The notes under the pieces were generated by a model that saw only the letters and a program-made list of their open reading frames with translations, was not told the DNA's origin and ran no database searches. Positions 1-6,995 of a stretch of 17,011 bases of DNA are shown one piece after another. This DNA comes from Umezawaea sp039922235. Lineage in GTDB: Bacteria > Actinomycetota > Actinomycetes > Mycobacteriales > Pseudonocardiaceae. Location of the stretch: contig JBDSAJ010000163.1 of NCBI GenBank assembly GCA_039922235.1, positions 1 to 17,011 on the forward strand, in the 5' to 3' direction. Made by a program: the position numbers and the translations under genes. Position 1 is the first letter of the stretch, and every line of letters starts with the position of its first letter.

Positions 1-394
1 CCCGGAGCCGCCGAGGACCGACCAGCCGCGCCCCGAGCCGAGGCGTCCCGAGCCGCGCAGACCGGCCGTGCCCCCGGTCGACGCCGGTCTCGTTGCGCAC
101 GCGGTCCAGCACCTCGGCGGAGTTGCCCGCCTCGCGCACCGCGGACGTGGCGAAGGCCATCAGGTCCTCGCAGTCCAACCGCTCGGCTGCGGCCTTCGAC
201 GCCGCGATGGTCCGGACCAGGTGGTCCGAGCCCGCCTTGGTGAGCTGCCCGTCGTCATCGAGCTGCTCGGCCAGGCGGAGCACGGACTTCTCCGAACTCA
301 TCGGCGTCGGGTGGGCACCCCGATGGGCGTCCACCACGAGCAGGTGGACGGTGTTCGACCCCACATCGAGGACCCCGAGGCGCACGCGGTGCAC
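1..394 (-). CDS. ppx: Exopolyphosphatase / guanosine pentaphosphatase family (Ppx/GppA), N-terminal part, cut by window edge
   Basis: The protein starts V-H-R-V-R-L-G-V-L-D-V-G-S-N-T-V-H-L-L-V-V-D; the D-V-G-S-N-T phosphate loop is the first ATP-grasping motif of the Ppx/GppA sugar-kinase fold. Ppx enzymes hydrolyse polyphosphate or pppGpp in the cytoplasm. Further expected blocks follow (S-E-K-S-V-L-R-L-A-E-Q-L; A-T-S-A-V-R-E-A-G-N-S). GTG at 394 is chosen; GTG at 385 is an equally possible start, and neither has a clear ribosome site. The gene begins 18 bases after the regX3 stop, so it is probably in the senX3-regX3 transcript, which suits a phosphate-related job. After about residue 107 (left of base ~75) the open frame no longer reads like Ppx: the usual G-E-D-E-A-R-L-T-F motif is missing and the sequence is G/C-rich and repetitive. 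Confidence 0.8.
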   Translation of the reverse strand, partial: MHRVRLGVLDVGSNTVHLLVVDAHRGAHPTPMSSEKSVLRLAEQLDDDGQLTKAGSDHLVRTIAASKAAAERLDCEDLMAFATSAVREAGNSAEVLDRVRNETGVDRGHGRSARLGTPRLGARLVGPRRLR

Positions 395-412
395 CGTACC
401 CGGTCGACCCCG

Positions 413-1093
413 TCAGGACTCGAACTTGTAACCCAGACCCCGGACGGTGACGAGGTGCTTCGGCACCGACGGGTCGGGTTCGATCTTGGACCGCAGGCGT
501 TTGACGTGCACGTCCAGCGTCTTCGTGTCGCCGACGTAGTCCGCGCCCCACACCCGGTCGATCAACTGGCCCCTGGTCAGCACTCGGCCGACGTTGCGCA
601 GCAGGTACTCCAGGAGGTCGAACTCCTTGAGCGGCAGGCTCACCTCGACGCCCTCGACCGTGACGACGTGCCGCTCGACGTCCATCCGGACCGGGCCCGC
701 CTCCAGCACCTGCGGCAACAGCTCCTCGGCCTCGCCGCCGCGGCGGAGCACCGCGCGGATGCGGGCGATCAGCTCGCGGGCCGAGTACGGCTTGGTGACG
801 TAGTCGTCGGCACCCAGTTCGAGGCCCACGACCTTGTCGATCTCGCTGTCCCGCGCAGTGACCATGATCACCGGGACGGCGGACCGCTGGCGCAGCTGCT
901 TGCACACGTCCGTGCCGCTCATGCCGGGCAGCATCAGGTCGAGCAGCACGATGTCGGCGCCGTTGCGGTCGAACTCCTCCAGCGCCTCCTGGCCGGTCGC
1001 GGCGAGCGCGGCGGTGAAGCCCTCCTTGCGGAGCAGGAAGGCGAGCGGATCGGCGAAGGATTCTTCGTCCTCCACGATGAGCACCCTGGTCAC
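413..1093 (-). CDS. regX3: Response regulator RegX3, OmpR/PhoB family
   Basis: The 226-residue protein has a receiver domain (about 1-118) with acidic pocket E8-D9-E10, phosphoacceptor D52 in V-L-L-D-L-M-L-P-G, T79 and K101. A C-terminal winged-helix DNA-binding domain (about 128-226) ends L-V-T-V-R-G-L-G-Y-K-F-E-S. This is the full family length. The GTG start overlaps the senX3 stop (GTGA, 1090-1093) and is preceded by GGAGAG, so translation of the two is probably coupled. RegX3 is the phosphate-limitation regulator of mycobacteria and relatives; the neighbouring senX3, ppx and gpmA support orthology rather than a generic OmpR call. The same role in this organism is inferred. It is followed closely by ppx on the same strand. 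Confidence 0.95.
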   Translation of the reverse strand: MTRVLIVEDEESFADPLAFLLRKEGFTAALAATGQEALEEFDRNGADIVLLDLMLPGMSGTDVCKQLRQRSAVPVIMVTARDSEIDKVVGLELGADDYVTKPYSARELIARIRAVLRRGGEAEELLPQVLEAGPVRMDVERHVVTVEGVEVSLPLKEFDLLEYLLRNVGRVLTRGQLIDRVWGADYVGDTKTLDVHVKRLRSKIEPDPSVPKHLVTVRGLGYKFES

Positions 1094-2262
1094 AGCTCTC
1101 CTCCATGCGTTGTGGCGAGTTCCTGCTCAGGCAGGGTCGGGACCCGTTCCACCTGGTCGAGGTGGGCGGGGATGCGGAGGGTGAAGGTCGAGCCGGTGCC
1201 CGGCAGGCTCCACAGCTTCACGTCGCCGCCGTGGTTCAGCGCGACGTGCTTGACGATGGCCAGGCCGAGCCCCGTGCCGCCGGTGGCGCGCGAACGGGCG
1301 CGGTCGACGCGGTCGAAGCGCTCGAACACGCGGATCTGCTGGTCCTCGGCGATGCCGATGCCGCGGTCGGTCACGGCGATCTCGACGAACCCGTCGACCA
1401 GCCTGCGGCTGATCGACACCGGGCTGCCGGGCGGCGAGTAGGCGACAGCGTTGTCGAGGAGGTTGGTCAACGCCGTGACCAGCAGCATCCGGTCGCCTTC
1501 GACGGTGAGGCCGCTCGCGGAGTCGCTGCTGATCCCGATGCCGGAGGACTCGGCGCCCAACCGGGACCGGCCCAGCGCCTCGGACACGACGGTGTCGACC
1601 TCGACGGCGGTCAGCTCGGGCAGCTTCTCCGCGCCCTGCAGCCGGGACAGCGCGATCAGCTCGGTCACCAGCGTGCCGAGCCTGGTCGCCTCCTGCATGA
1701 TCTTGGCGCTGAACTTCCGGACCTGCTCCTCGTCGTCCCCGGCGTCCATCACGGCCTCGGCGAGCAGCGCGAGCGCGCCGACGGGCGTCTTCAGCTCGTG
1801 GCTGACGTTCGCCACGAAGTCCCGCCGGGTCGCCTCCAGCCGCACCGACTCCGACTCGTCGGAGGCGTCCACGACGGTGAAGGCCTCGACCAGCACCTTG
1901 ACCCGCGCGTGCACGGCCTCGGCCTGGCGGCCCTTGACCTCCAGCGGCGACAGGTCGACCTGCACCTCCTCGCCGGTCCGCCGGACGATCTCGGCGGCTC
2001 GGCGAGCCCGGTCGTCGGCGCGGTTGTTGCGCACGACCCCCAGTTCCTCGGCGCGGGCGTTGTTCAGCACCACGTCACCGAAGCCGTTGAGGACGACGAT
2101 GCCGTCGTGGGAGGACTGGACGACCATCGCCATGAGGTCGGCGACGGTCAGCCCGGTCGTGGCCGCGGCCTGCTTGCGGACCGTGGCGCGGCCGATGAGG
2201 AAGGCCGCGCCGCCGATCAGCACGAGGCCGACCACCAGTGCGAGGTAACCCGTTGTGGTCAC
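1090..2262 (-). CDS. senX3: Sensor histidine kinase SenX3
   Basis: The 390-residue membrane-bound kinase has one N-terminal hydrophobic segment (about 6-24), a PAS-like region (about 45-130), and a HisKA domain with the phosphorylated H155 in F-V-A-N-V-S-H-E-L-K-T-P. Its HATPase domain shows the N box L-L-D-N-A-V-A-Y (N271), G1 D-R-G-I-G-I and G2 G-G-T-G-L-G-L. The H-box and ATPase regions closely match what I recall of mycobacterial SenX3. With RegX3 it forms the phosphate-responsive two-component system. The GTG start at 2260-2262 has a TACCAT -10-like hexamer only six bases upstream, so the message may be leaderless. It is first in a senX3-regX3-ppx unit. Confidence 0.95.
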   Translation of the reverse strand: MTTTGYLALVVGLVLIGGAAFLIGRATVRKQAAATTGLTVADLMAMVVQSSHDGIVVLNGFGDVVLNNARAEELGVVRNNRADDRARRAAEIVRRTGEEVQVDLSPLEVKGRQAEAVHARVKVLVEAFTVVDASDESESVRLEATRRDFVANVSHELKTPVGALALLAEAVMDAGDDEEQVRKFSAKIMQEATRLGTLVTELIALSRLQGAEKLPELTAVEVDTVVSEALGRSRLGAESSGIGISSDSASGLTVEGDRMLLVTALTNLLDNAVAYSPPGSPVSISRRLVDGFVEIAVTDRGIGIAEDQQIRVFERFDRVDRARSRATGGTGLGLAIVKHVALNHGGDVKLWSLPGTGSTFTLRIPAHLDQVERVPTLPEQELATTHGGEL

Positions 2263-2268
2263 GACCGA

Positions 2269-2274
2269 ATGGTA
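2269..2274 (-). promoter_or_regulatory. Candidate -10 element of senX3 (leaderless start)
   Basis: On the minus strand TACCAT is followed by six bases and then the senX3 GTG. This is the spacing expected when transcription begins at the start codon. No convincing -35 is seen; a TTGACC lies at 2279-2284 but is too close to pair with it. Confidence 0.4.
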
Positions 2275-2346
2275 AGCAGGTCAAGGCGGTCACGGCCTAG
2301 TGCTGGAGCGCCAACCGTGACTCCCGCGACACCCGCTGAGCGGCTT

Positions 2347-2379
2347 GTTCGTCACCCGGCCAACCCTTGTTCACCCAGT
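2347..2379 (+). promoter_or_regulatory. PHO-box-like direct repeat upstream of senX3
   Basis: GTTCGTCACCC (2347-2357) and GTTCACCCAGT (2369-2379) start exactly 22 bases apart, two 11-base units, with GGCCAACCCTT between them. GTTCACC-like units with 11-base periodicity are the hallmark of PhoP/RegX3 boxes in actinobacteria. The site is about 85-115 bases upstream of the senX3 start and suits autoregulation by RegX3. Binding is inferred. Confidence 0.45.
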
Positions 2380-2395
2380 CGTGTCCATCCGGCGT

Positions 2396-3196
2396 TCAGA
2401 ACTCGGCGAGGTCCTCTTCGGACAGCCGCAACCCGCCGGCCGCGAGGTTCTCCTCCAGGTGCGCCACGGACGACGTCCCCGGGATCAGGAGGATGTTCGG
2501 CGAGCGGTGCAGCAGCCAGGCCAGCGCCACCTGGCGGGGGGTCGCGTCGTGCCGCTTCGCGACCGTTTCGAGGTGCTCCAGGTCGAGCGGCTGGAAGCCG
2601 CCGAGCGGGAAGAACGGCACGTAGGCGATGTCCTGGGCGGCGCACTCGTCCACCATCGCCTCGTCGTCGCGCTGGGCGAGGTTGTAGTAGTTCTGCACGC
2701 ACACCACCGGCGCGATGGCGCGCGCCTCGGCCAGTTGCGCCATGGTCGCGTTGCTGATGCCGAGGTGCTTGATCAGCCCGTCGCGCTGGAGGTCGGCGAG
2801 TGCGGAGAATCCCTCCTGGACGGAGCTGCCCTCGTCCATCACGCGGAAGTTGACGACGTCGATCGCGTCCACCTGGAGGCGGCGCAGGTTGTCGTGCACG
2901 GCCGAGCGCAGCTCGTCCGGTGACAGCGCGGGCAGCCACCCGCCCGTGTCGTCGCGCTTGGCACCCACCTTCGTGACCAGCACGAGGTCCTCGGGGTACG
3001 GGTGCAGCGCCTCGCGGATGAGCTCGTTCACGACGTACGGGCCGTAGTAGTCGCTGGTGTCGATGTGGTCGACGCCCAGCTCGACCGCGCGGCGCAGCAC
3101 CGCGCGGGCCTGGTCGGCGTCCTTCGGCGGGCCGAACACCCCTGGGCCCGCCAACTGCATGGCGCCGTAACCGATTCGCTTCACCTTCAAGTCCAT
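2396..3196 (-). CDS. Aldo/keto reductase family oxidoreductase
   Basis: The 266-residue TIM-barrel NAD(P)H-dependent reductase has the AKR motif D-T-S-D-Y-Y-G (catalytic D46 and Y51), K76 in V-T-K-V-G, the strand motif L-G-I-S-N-A, and a C-terminal cofactor-binding motif I-P-G-T-S-S-V-A-H-L-E-E-N. The position of the tetrad histidine reads V-V-N-F-R-V with no His, so the catalytic set is atypical. The length is shorter than the common 280-330 and fits a compact subfamily. The physiological carbonyl substrate cannot be told. The ATG at 3194-3196 faces a LuxR-type regulator gene starting 67 bases away, which may control it. It lies 133 bases upstream of senX3 on the same strand, separated by that operon's own promoter region. 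Confidence 0.9.
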   Translation of the reverse strand: MDLKVKRIGYGAMQLAGPGVFGPPKDADQARAVLRRAVELGVDHIDTSDYYGPYVVNELIREALHPYPEDLVLVTKVGAKRDDTGGWLPALSPDELRSAVHDNLRRLQVDAIDVVNFRVMDEGSSVQEGFSALADLQRDGLIKHLGISNATMAQLAEARAIAPVVCVQNYYNLAQRDDEAMVDECAAQDIAYVPFFPLGGFQPLDLEHLETVAKRHDATPRQVALAWLLHRSPNILLIPGTSSVAHLEENLAAGGLRLSEEDLAEF

Positions 3197-3204
3197 GGCT
3201 CAAG

Positions 3205-3224
3205 GGTGGACGGAAGTGTCCACC
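3205..3224. promoter_or_regulatory. Candidate operator between the AKR gene and its divergent regulator
   Basis: A perfect dyad, GGTGGAC (3205-3211) - six bases - GTCCACC (3218-3224), lies 8 bases before the AKR start codon and about 40 before the regulator start. Its place in a short divergent intergenic region suggests a binding site for the adjacent HTH regulator. This is inferred from symmetry and position only. Confidence 0.4.
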
Positions 3225-3263
3225 GCCCGCACCTCGTGGCCAGAAGCTGCCATGCTCGAGGGC

Positions 3264-3890
3264 ATGGACCTGATCGAGGTGGTGCGCGGCGAGCGCGAGC
3301 TGTTCGAGCGCGCGGGGCACCTGTTCGACGTCGACGAGCTGGCGTGCGCGGCGAACACGCTCCTCACGTGGTGGAGCACGAACGTGGGAGCCCAGAAGGA
3401 CCCGAGGAAGCTCAAGCGGCTGCGCAAGATGTTCCGGCTCAGCGCGATGCTCGACCCGTCGTGGTCGCAGCGGGCGCACGTGATGGCCGAGCACGGCGCG
3501 GAGGTCCGCGTCACCCCCGACGACCTGAACGAGACGCTGCTGCTCGGCAGCCGGTTCGTGATCATGGCGGGTGACATGTCCTACGGCGAGCGGTCCTACA
3601 GCGTCATCTCCGCGCCGGAGGCCGTGCAGGGCATCCACGCGCTCTACGAGGCCGCGTGGCGGGCCGCCAGCCCGCTGGAGGTGCACGACGCGTCCATGGT
3701 GGAGCTGCGGCCGTTGACGCCCGGCATCCTCACGGCGCTGAACGACGGCCTGACGGACGAAGCGGCGGCCCGTGCGCTGGGGCTGTCCCTGCGCACGTAC
3801 CGCCGCCGCGTGGCCGAGCTGATGGCCGCCATGGGCGCCACGTCCCGCTTCCAGGCGGGGGCGCGGGCCCGTGAGCTGGGCCTGGTCTGA
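3264..3890 (+). CDS. LuxR-type C-terminal HTH transcriptional regulator
   Basis: The 208-residue protein (from ATG at 3264) ends in a GerE/LuxR helix-turn-helix: L-T-P-G-I-L-T-A-L-N-D-G-L-T-D-E-A-A-A-R, then A-L-G-L-S-L-R-T-Y-R-R-R-V and A-T-S-R-F-Q-A-G-A-R-A. The N-terminal 150 residues are not a receiver domain (no D-D..D..K pattern) and resemble the sensor halves of standalone actinobacterial LuxR-like regulators. Start choice is uncertain: ATG 3252 and an upstream ATG at 3195 are in frame. ATG 3264 has a CATGCT -10-like hexamer seven bases upstream, compatible with a leaderless message, and keeps the divergent promoter region free. It probably regulates the AKR gene. It converges on gpmA with 12 bases between the stops. 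Confidence 0.8.
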   Translation: MDLIEVVRGERELFERAGHLFDVDELACAANTLLTWWSTNVGAQKDPRKLKRLRKMFRLSAMLDPSWSQRAHVMAEHGAEVRVTPDDLNETLLLGSRFVIMAGDMSYGERSYSVISAPEAVQGIHALYEAAWRAASPLEVHDASMVELRPLTPGILTALNDGLTDEAAARALGLSLRTYRRRVAELMAAMGATSRFQAGARARELGLV

Positions 3891-3902
3891 TCTGGGCCGG
3901 GT

Positions 3903-4649
3903 CTAGCGGCCCTGGTTGGCCACGGCCTTGATGGCGTCCGCGGCCGCGTCCGGGTCGAGGTAGGTGCCGCGGGGCGTGATCGGCTGCAGCGCCTCGTCCA
4001 GGTCGTAGCGCAGCGGGATGCCGGTCGGGATGTTGAGGCCCGCGATGTCGTCGTCGGAGATGCCGTCGAGGTGCTTCACCAGCGCCCGCAGCGAGTTGCC
4101 GTGCGCCGTGACCAGCACGGTCCTGCCGGCGCGCAGGTCGGGCACGATGGCGGACTCCCAGTACGGGATCATCCGCTTCACGACGTCGAGCAGGCACTCG
4201 GTGAGCGGCAGGTCCGGGCCGAGGTCCGCGTAGCGCGCGTCGGCGTCCTGGCTGAACTCGGTGCCGGGCTCGATGGGCGGCGGCGGGGAGTCGTAGGACC
4301 GGCGCCAGAGCATGAACTGCTCCTCGCCGAACTCCTCCAGCGTCTGCTTCTTGTTCTTGCCCTGCAACGCGCCGTAGTGGCGCTCGTTGAGCCGCCAGTC
4401 GCGCTTCACCGGGATCCAGTGGCGGTCGGCGGCGTCCAGCGCCAGGTTCGCGGTCGAGATCGCGCGGCGCAGCAGGGAGGTGTGCAGCACCTCCGGCAGC
4501 ACGCCCGCCGCCTTCAGCAGCTCGCCGCCGCGCTTGGCCTCGGCGACGCCCTTCTCCGACAGGGGCACGTCCACCCAGCCGGTGAACAGGTTCTCGGCGT
4601 TCCACACGCTCTCGCCGTGGCGGAGCAGGACCAGTGTTCCCACAGACAT
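3903..4649 (-). CDS. gpmA: 2,3-bisphosphoglycerate-dependent phosphoglycerate mutase
   Basis: The 248-residue enzyme interconverts 3- and 2-phosphoglycerate in glycolysis and gluconeogenesis. The N-terminal L-L-R-H-G-E-S-V-W-N carries the phospho-histidine H11. E89 lies in N-E-R-H-Y-G-A-L-Q-G, and the second histidine H183 in V-T-A-H-G-N-S-L-R-A-L. These motifs and the length are those of the cofactor-dependent GpmA class, ruling out a generic histidine phosphatase. ATG at 4647-4649 is preceded by AGGGTGG. It belongs to the conserved mshA-ybjN-gpmA-senX3-regX3 neighbourhood, but here it is separated from both sides by extra genes. Its start lies about 70 bases after the exporter gene stop, with a hairpin between. 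Confidence 0.96.
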   Translation of the reverse strand: MSVGTLVLLRHGESVWNAENLFTGWVDVPLSEKGVAEAKRGGELLKAAGVLPEVLHTSLLRRAISTANLALDAADRHWIPVKRDWRLNERHYGALQGKNKKQTLEEFGEEQFMLWRRSYDSPPPPIEPGTEFSQDADARYADLGPDLPLTECLLDVVKRMIPYWESAIVPDLRAGRTVLVTAHGNSLRALVKHLDGISDDDIAGLNIPTGIPLRYDLDEALQPITPRGTYLDPDAAADAIKAVANQGR

Positions 4650-4687
4650 GCGACCACCCTAAGGGACCTGGATCGATCGAGACAGAG

Positions 4688-4710
4688 CGGCGGCCCGGTG
4701 ACGGCCGCCG
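4688..4710 (-). terminator. Hairpin between the exporter gene and gpmA
   Basis: CGGCGGCC (4688-4695) pairs perfectly with GGCCGCCG (4703-4710) around a 7-base loop, directly downstream of the exporter stop on the minus strand. It is followed by CTCTGTCTC, a pyrimidine-rich but not pure T tract. It is a plausible factor-independent terminator that keeps exporter transcription out of gpmA. Confidence 0.45.
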
Positions 4711-4718
4711 CCCCGCTC

Positions 4719-6254
4719 TCACTCGGCCAGTGCCGCTTCCGGCGTCGCCCGCCCGCGCAGCGGGACCTGGCGGATGAACACGGCGACCACGATGCCGACC
4801 GCGGCGACGGCCGCCGCCACCGCGAAGAGCGTGCCGACGCCGTCGGACACGGCGTGCTGGAACGCGAGCCGCGCGGGCTCCGGCAGTGCTTTCAGGACGG
4901 CGGGCGTCATCTGGTTCACCGAACCGGACAGCGCGCCACCGCCGGACAGCGAGTCCGTCAGCGAGCTGGTGTAGAGCGCGCCCAGCAGCGAGACGCCGAG
5001 CGAGCTGCCCATGTTGCGCAGGAACGTCGACGCACCGGTGCCCGCGCCGATGTCGCGCAGCTCGATGCTGTTCTGGGCGATCAGGGTGGAGGTCTGCATC
5101 AGGCAGCCCATGCCCGCGCCGAGCAGGACCATGTACAACGCGGTCGTCGTCTTGGTCGTGTCGACGTCGATCGTCGCGAACAGGCCGAGCGCGGCCGCCA
5201 TGAAGGCGGTGCCGATGATCGGGAACGCCTTGTAGTGGCCGGTCTTGCTGATGATCGTGCCGCCGGCCAGTGAGACGACCATGGCGGAGATCATCATCGG
5301 CATCAGCAGCAGGCCGCTGTTGGTGGCCGACGAGCCCTGGACGAACTGCTGGAACTGCGGCAGGAACGTGACGGCGCCGAACATCGCGAAGCCCGAGATG
5401 AACGCGAGGACGCCCGCCAGGCTGAAGTTGAGGTTGCCGAACACGCGCAGCGGCATGATCGGCTCGGCCACCCGCCGCTGCACGACCACGAAGGCGACGA
5501 AGGTCGCGGCGGTCAGCACCACGAGGCCGATGATCTGCGGCGACGACCAGTCGTACTGCGTCCCGCCCCAGCTGGTGATCAGCACCAGCGAGGTGATCCA
5601 CACCGTCAGCAGCCCCGCGCCCAGCCAGTCGATCTTCGCCTTGCCCGTGCCGCGCGGCAGCTTCGCCAGCGTGAACCAGCAGACGACCAGCGCGACCGCG
5701 CCCAGCGGCAGGTTCACGTAGAACGCCCAGCGCCAGGAGAAGTTGTCGGTGATGAAACCGCCCGCGAGCGGTCCACCGATCATCGCGACCGGCATCACGG
5801 CCATCATCAGGCCCATGTACTTGCTGCGCTCGCGCGGCGGGATCATCTCGCCGATCACCGACAGCACCCCGACCATGAGCCCACCGGCGCCGAGCCCCTG
5901 GATGGCCCGGAAGCCGATCAGCTCACCCATGTTCTGCGACATCCCGGACAGCGCCGACCCGCCGAGGAAGATCACGACCGACGTGATGAAGGTGGACCGC
6001 CGCCCGAACAGGTCGCCGAGCTTGCCCCAGATCGGCGTCGACGCCGTGGACGCCAGCACGTAGCCGGTGGTGACCCAGGCGATGTGGTTCAGCCCGCCGA
6101 GGTCTCCGACGATCGTCGGCAGCGCGGGCGCCACGATCATGTTGTCGAGCATCGCCAGCAGCATGGCGATGACCAGGCCGCTCATCGTGGCCATGATCTG
6201 CCGGTGCGTGAACTGGGCAGGCGCTGCCGCCACGGGCACCGCTTCTGTCGTCAT
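4719..6254 (-). CDS. MFS drug exporter, DHA2 family (EmrB/QacA type, 14 TM)
   Basis: The 511-residue inner-membrane protein has about 14 hydrophobic segments. The first TM has L-D-N-M-I-V-A-P-A-L-P-T-I (D37), the DHA2 signature. Motif A reads G-K-L-G-D-L-F-G-R-R (77-86). The antiporter motif C reads I-G-G-P-L-A-G-G-F (about 159-167) and is followed by W-R-W-A-F-Y-V-N-L-P-L-G. Family members export drugs, dyes or antibiotics using the proton gradient; the substrate here is unknown. ATG 6252-6254 with GAAGGAA upstream is preferred over the GTG at 6278. It is divergent from a TetR gene, with paired operators between them, a classic repressor/exporter layout. Confidence 0.94.
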   Translation of the reverse strand: MTTEAVPVAAAPAQFTHRQIMATMSGLVIAMLLAMLDNMIVAPALPTIVGDLGGLNHIAWVTTGYVLASTASTPIWGKLGDLFGRRSTFITSVVIFLGGSALSGMSQNMGELIGFRAIQGLGAGGLMVGVLSVIGEMIPPRERSKYMGLMMAVMPVAMIGGPLAGGFITDNFSWRWAFYVNLPLGAVALVVCWFTLAKLPRGTGKAKIDWLGAGLLTVWITSLVLITSWGGTQYDWSSPQIIGLVVLTAATFVAFVVVQRRVAEPIMPLRVFGNLNFSLAGVLAFISGFAMFGAVTFLPQFQQFVQGSSATNSGLLLMPMMISAMVVSLAGGTIISKTGHYKAFPIIGTAFMAAALGLFATIDVDTTKTTTALYMVLLGAGMGCLMQTSTLIAQNSIELRDIGAGTGASTFLRNMGSSLGVSLLGALYTSSLTDSLSGGGALSGSVNQMTPAVLKALPEPARLAFQHAVSDGVGTLFAVAAAVAAVGIVVAVFIRQVPLRGRATPEAALAE

Positions 6255-6284
6255 CGCGAGTTCCTTCACGAAGGGCACAACTTA

Positions 6285-6327
6285 CTTACCGGTCGGTCAA
6301 TACCGTACCTACTGACCGGCCGGTAAG
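6285..6327. promoter_or_regulatory. Double TetR operator between exporter and tetR
   Basis: CTTACCGGTCGGTCA (6285-6299) and TGACCGGCCGGTAAG (6313-6327) form an inverted repeat matching at 14 of 15 positions with a 13-base spacer. Each half is itself close to palindromic: ACCGGCCGGT at 6315-6324 is a perfect palindrome and ACCGGTCGGT at 6288-6297 nearly one. This suggests two repressor-dimer sites centred about 27 bases apart. The right site overlaps the tetR -35 and spacer. The left site covers a TTGACC (minus strand, 6295-6300) that may be the exporter -35. Confidence 0.8.
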
Positions 6328-6339
6328 CAACGCTATTAT
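6312..6339 (+). promoter_or_regulatory. tetR promoter
   Basis: CTGACC (6312-6317) and TATTAT (6334-6339) are separated by 16 bases, a good sigma-70-type promoter about 35 bases upstream of the tetR ATG. The operator covers the -35 and spacer, implying autorepression. Confidence 0.6.
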
Positions 6340-6374
6340 CGAGGACGACAAACCGGACGAAGGGAGGGCAACGC

Positions 6375-6983
6375 ATGACTCAGCGCCGCAAGACCGGGGA
6401 CGACCGCCGAGCCGAGATCCGCCGCGTGGCCCTGGAGCTCTTCACCGTCCACGGCTACGAGTCCACCTCGATGAGGCAGATCGCCGAACGGCTGGGCATC
6501 ACCAAGGCCGCGCTCTACTACCACTTCGACAGCAAGGAAGTGATCGTCCGCAGTCTGTTCGAGGAGCGACTGGCCACGCTGGACGCGTTGATCGAGTGGG
6601 CCGAGTCCCAGCCCTACTCGGCCGAGCGCACGGCCGAGGTCGCCTCCGGCTGGTTCGGCCTGATCGTCGACGGCGGCCTCAGCTTCGCCCGCTTCGCCCT
6701 CACCAACCAGGCCTCGCTGCGCGACCTCGTGCCGCACAAGGGCGGCGGACTGGACCGCCTGCAGAAGGTGTCCGTGCTCCTGGCGGGCCCCAGCGCGTCG
6801 GCGTTGGAACTCCTGCGGCTCCGCATGGCGATGATGAGCGCCAACCTCGCGGTCATGGGCTCCCACGGCCTTGACCTCAGCGACGACGAGATCATCACCG
6901 CCGCGGCCGAAGCCACCAGCCTCCTGGCCCCCGACCTCGCAGGCGTGATCACCGCACGGGCCAGGGAACGGGCGGACGCGTAA
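6375..6983 (+). CDS. TetR/AcrR family repressor, likely of the adjacent exporter
   Basis: The 202-residue protein has an N-terminal TetR HTH (about 11-58: R-R-A-E-I-R-R-V-A-L-E-L-F then M-R-Q-I-A-E-R-L-G-I-T-K and A-L-Y-Y-H-F-D-S-K-E). A variable helical ligand/dimer domain of about 140 residues follows. ATG at 6375 has GGGAGGG six bases upstream. It is divergent from the DHA2 exporter across a double dyad operator, so it most likely represses both genes until the exporter substrate binds. The ligand is not predictable. Its stop codon lies inside an 18-base sequence that recurs 199 bases downstream. Confidence 0.93.
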   Translation: MTQRRKTGDDRRAEIRRVALELFTVHGYESTSMRQIAERLGITKAALYYHFDSKEVIVRSLFEERLATLDALIEWAESQPYSAERTAEVASGWFGLIVDGGLSFARFALTNQASLRDLVPHKGGGLDRLQKVSVLLAGPSASALELLRLRMAMMSANLAVMGSHGLDLSDDEIITAAAEATSLLAPDLAGVITARARERADA

Positions 6984-6991
6984 CCGGGCAG
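6969..6991 (+). repeat. Direct repeat, copy 1 (at tetR 3' end)
   Basis: It shares 22 of 23 bases with 7168-7190; the core ggacgcgtaaccgggcag (6974-6991) is identical. It contains the last codons and TAA of tetR. Confidence 0.85.
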
Positions 6992-6995
6992 TCCG

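Noticed and set aside
68..2757. Long plus-strand open frames opposite ppx, regX3 and senX3 (for example 68-1441 and 1105-2757).
   Set aside because: They lie antisense to well-supported genes and encode His/Asp/Arg-rich low-complexity text typical of the reverse strand of high-GC coding DNA.
4670..4684. gatcgatc palindrome upstream of gpmA as an operator.
   Set aside because: Too short and a very common word in high-GC DNA; no partner regulator nearby.
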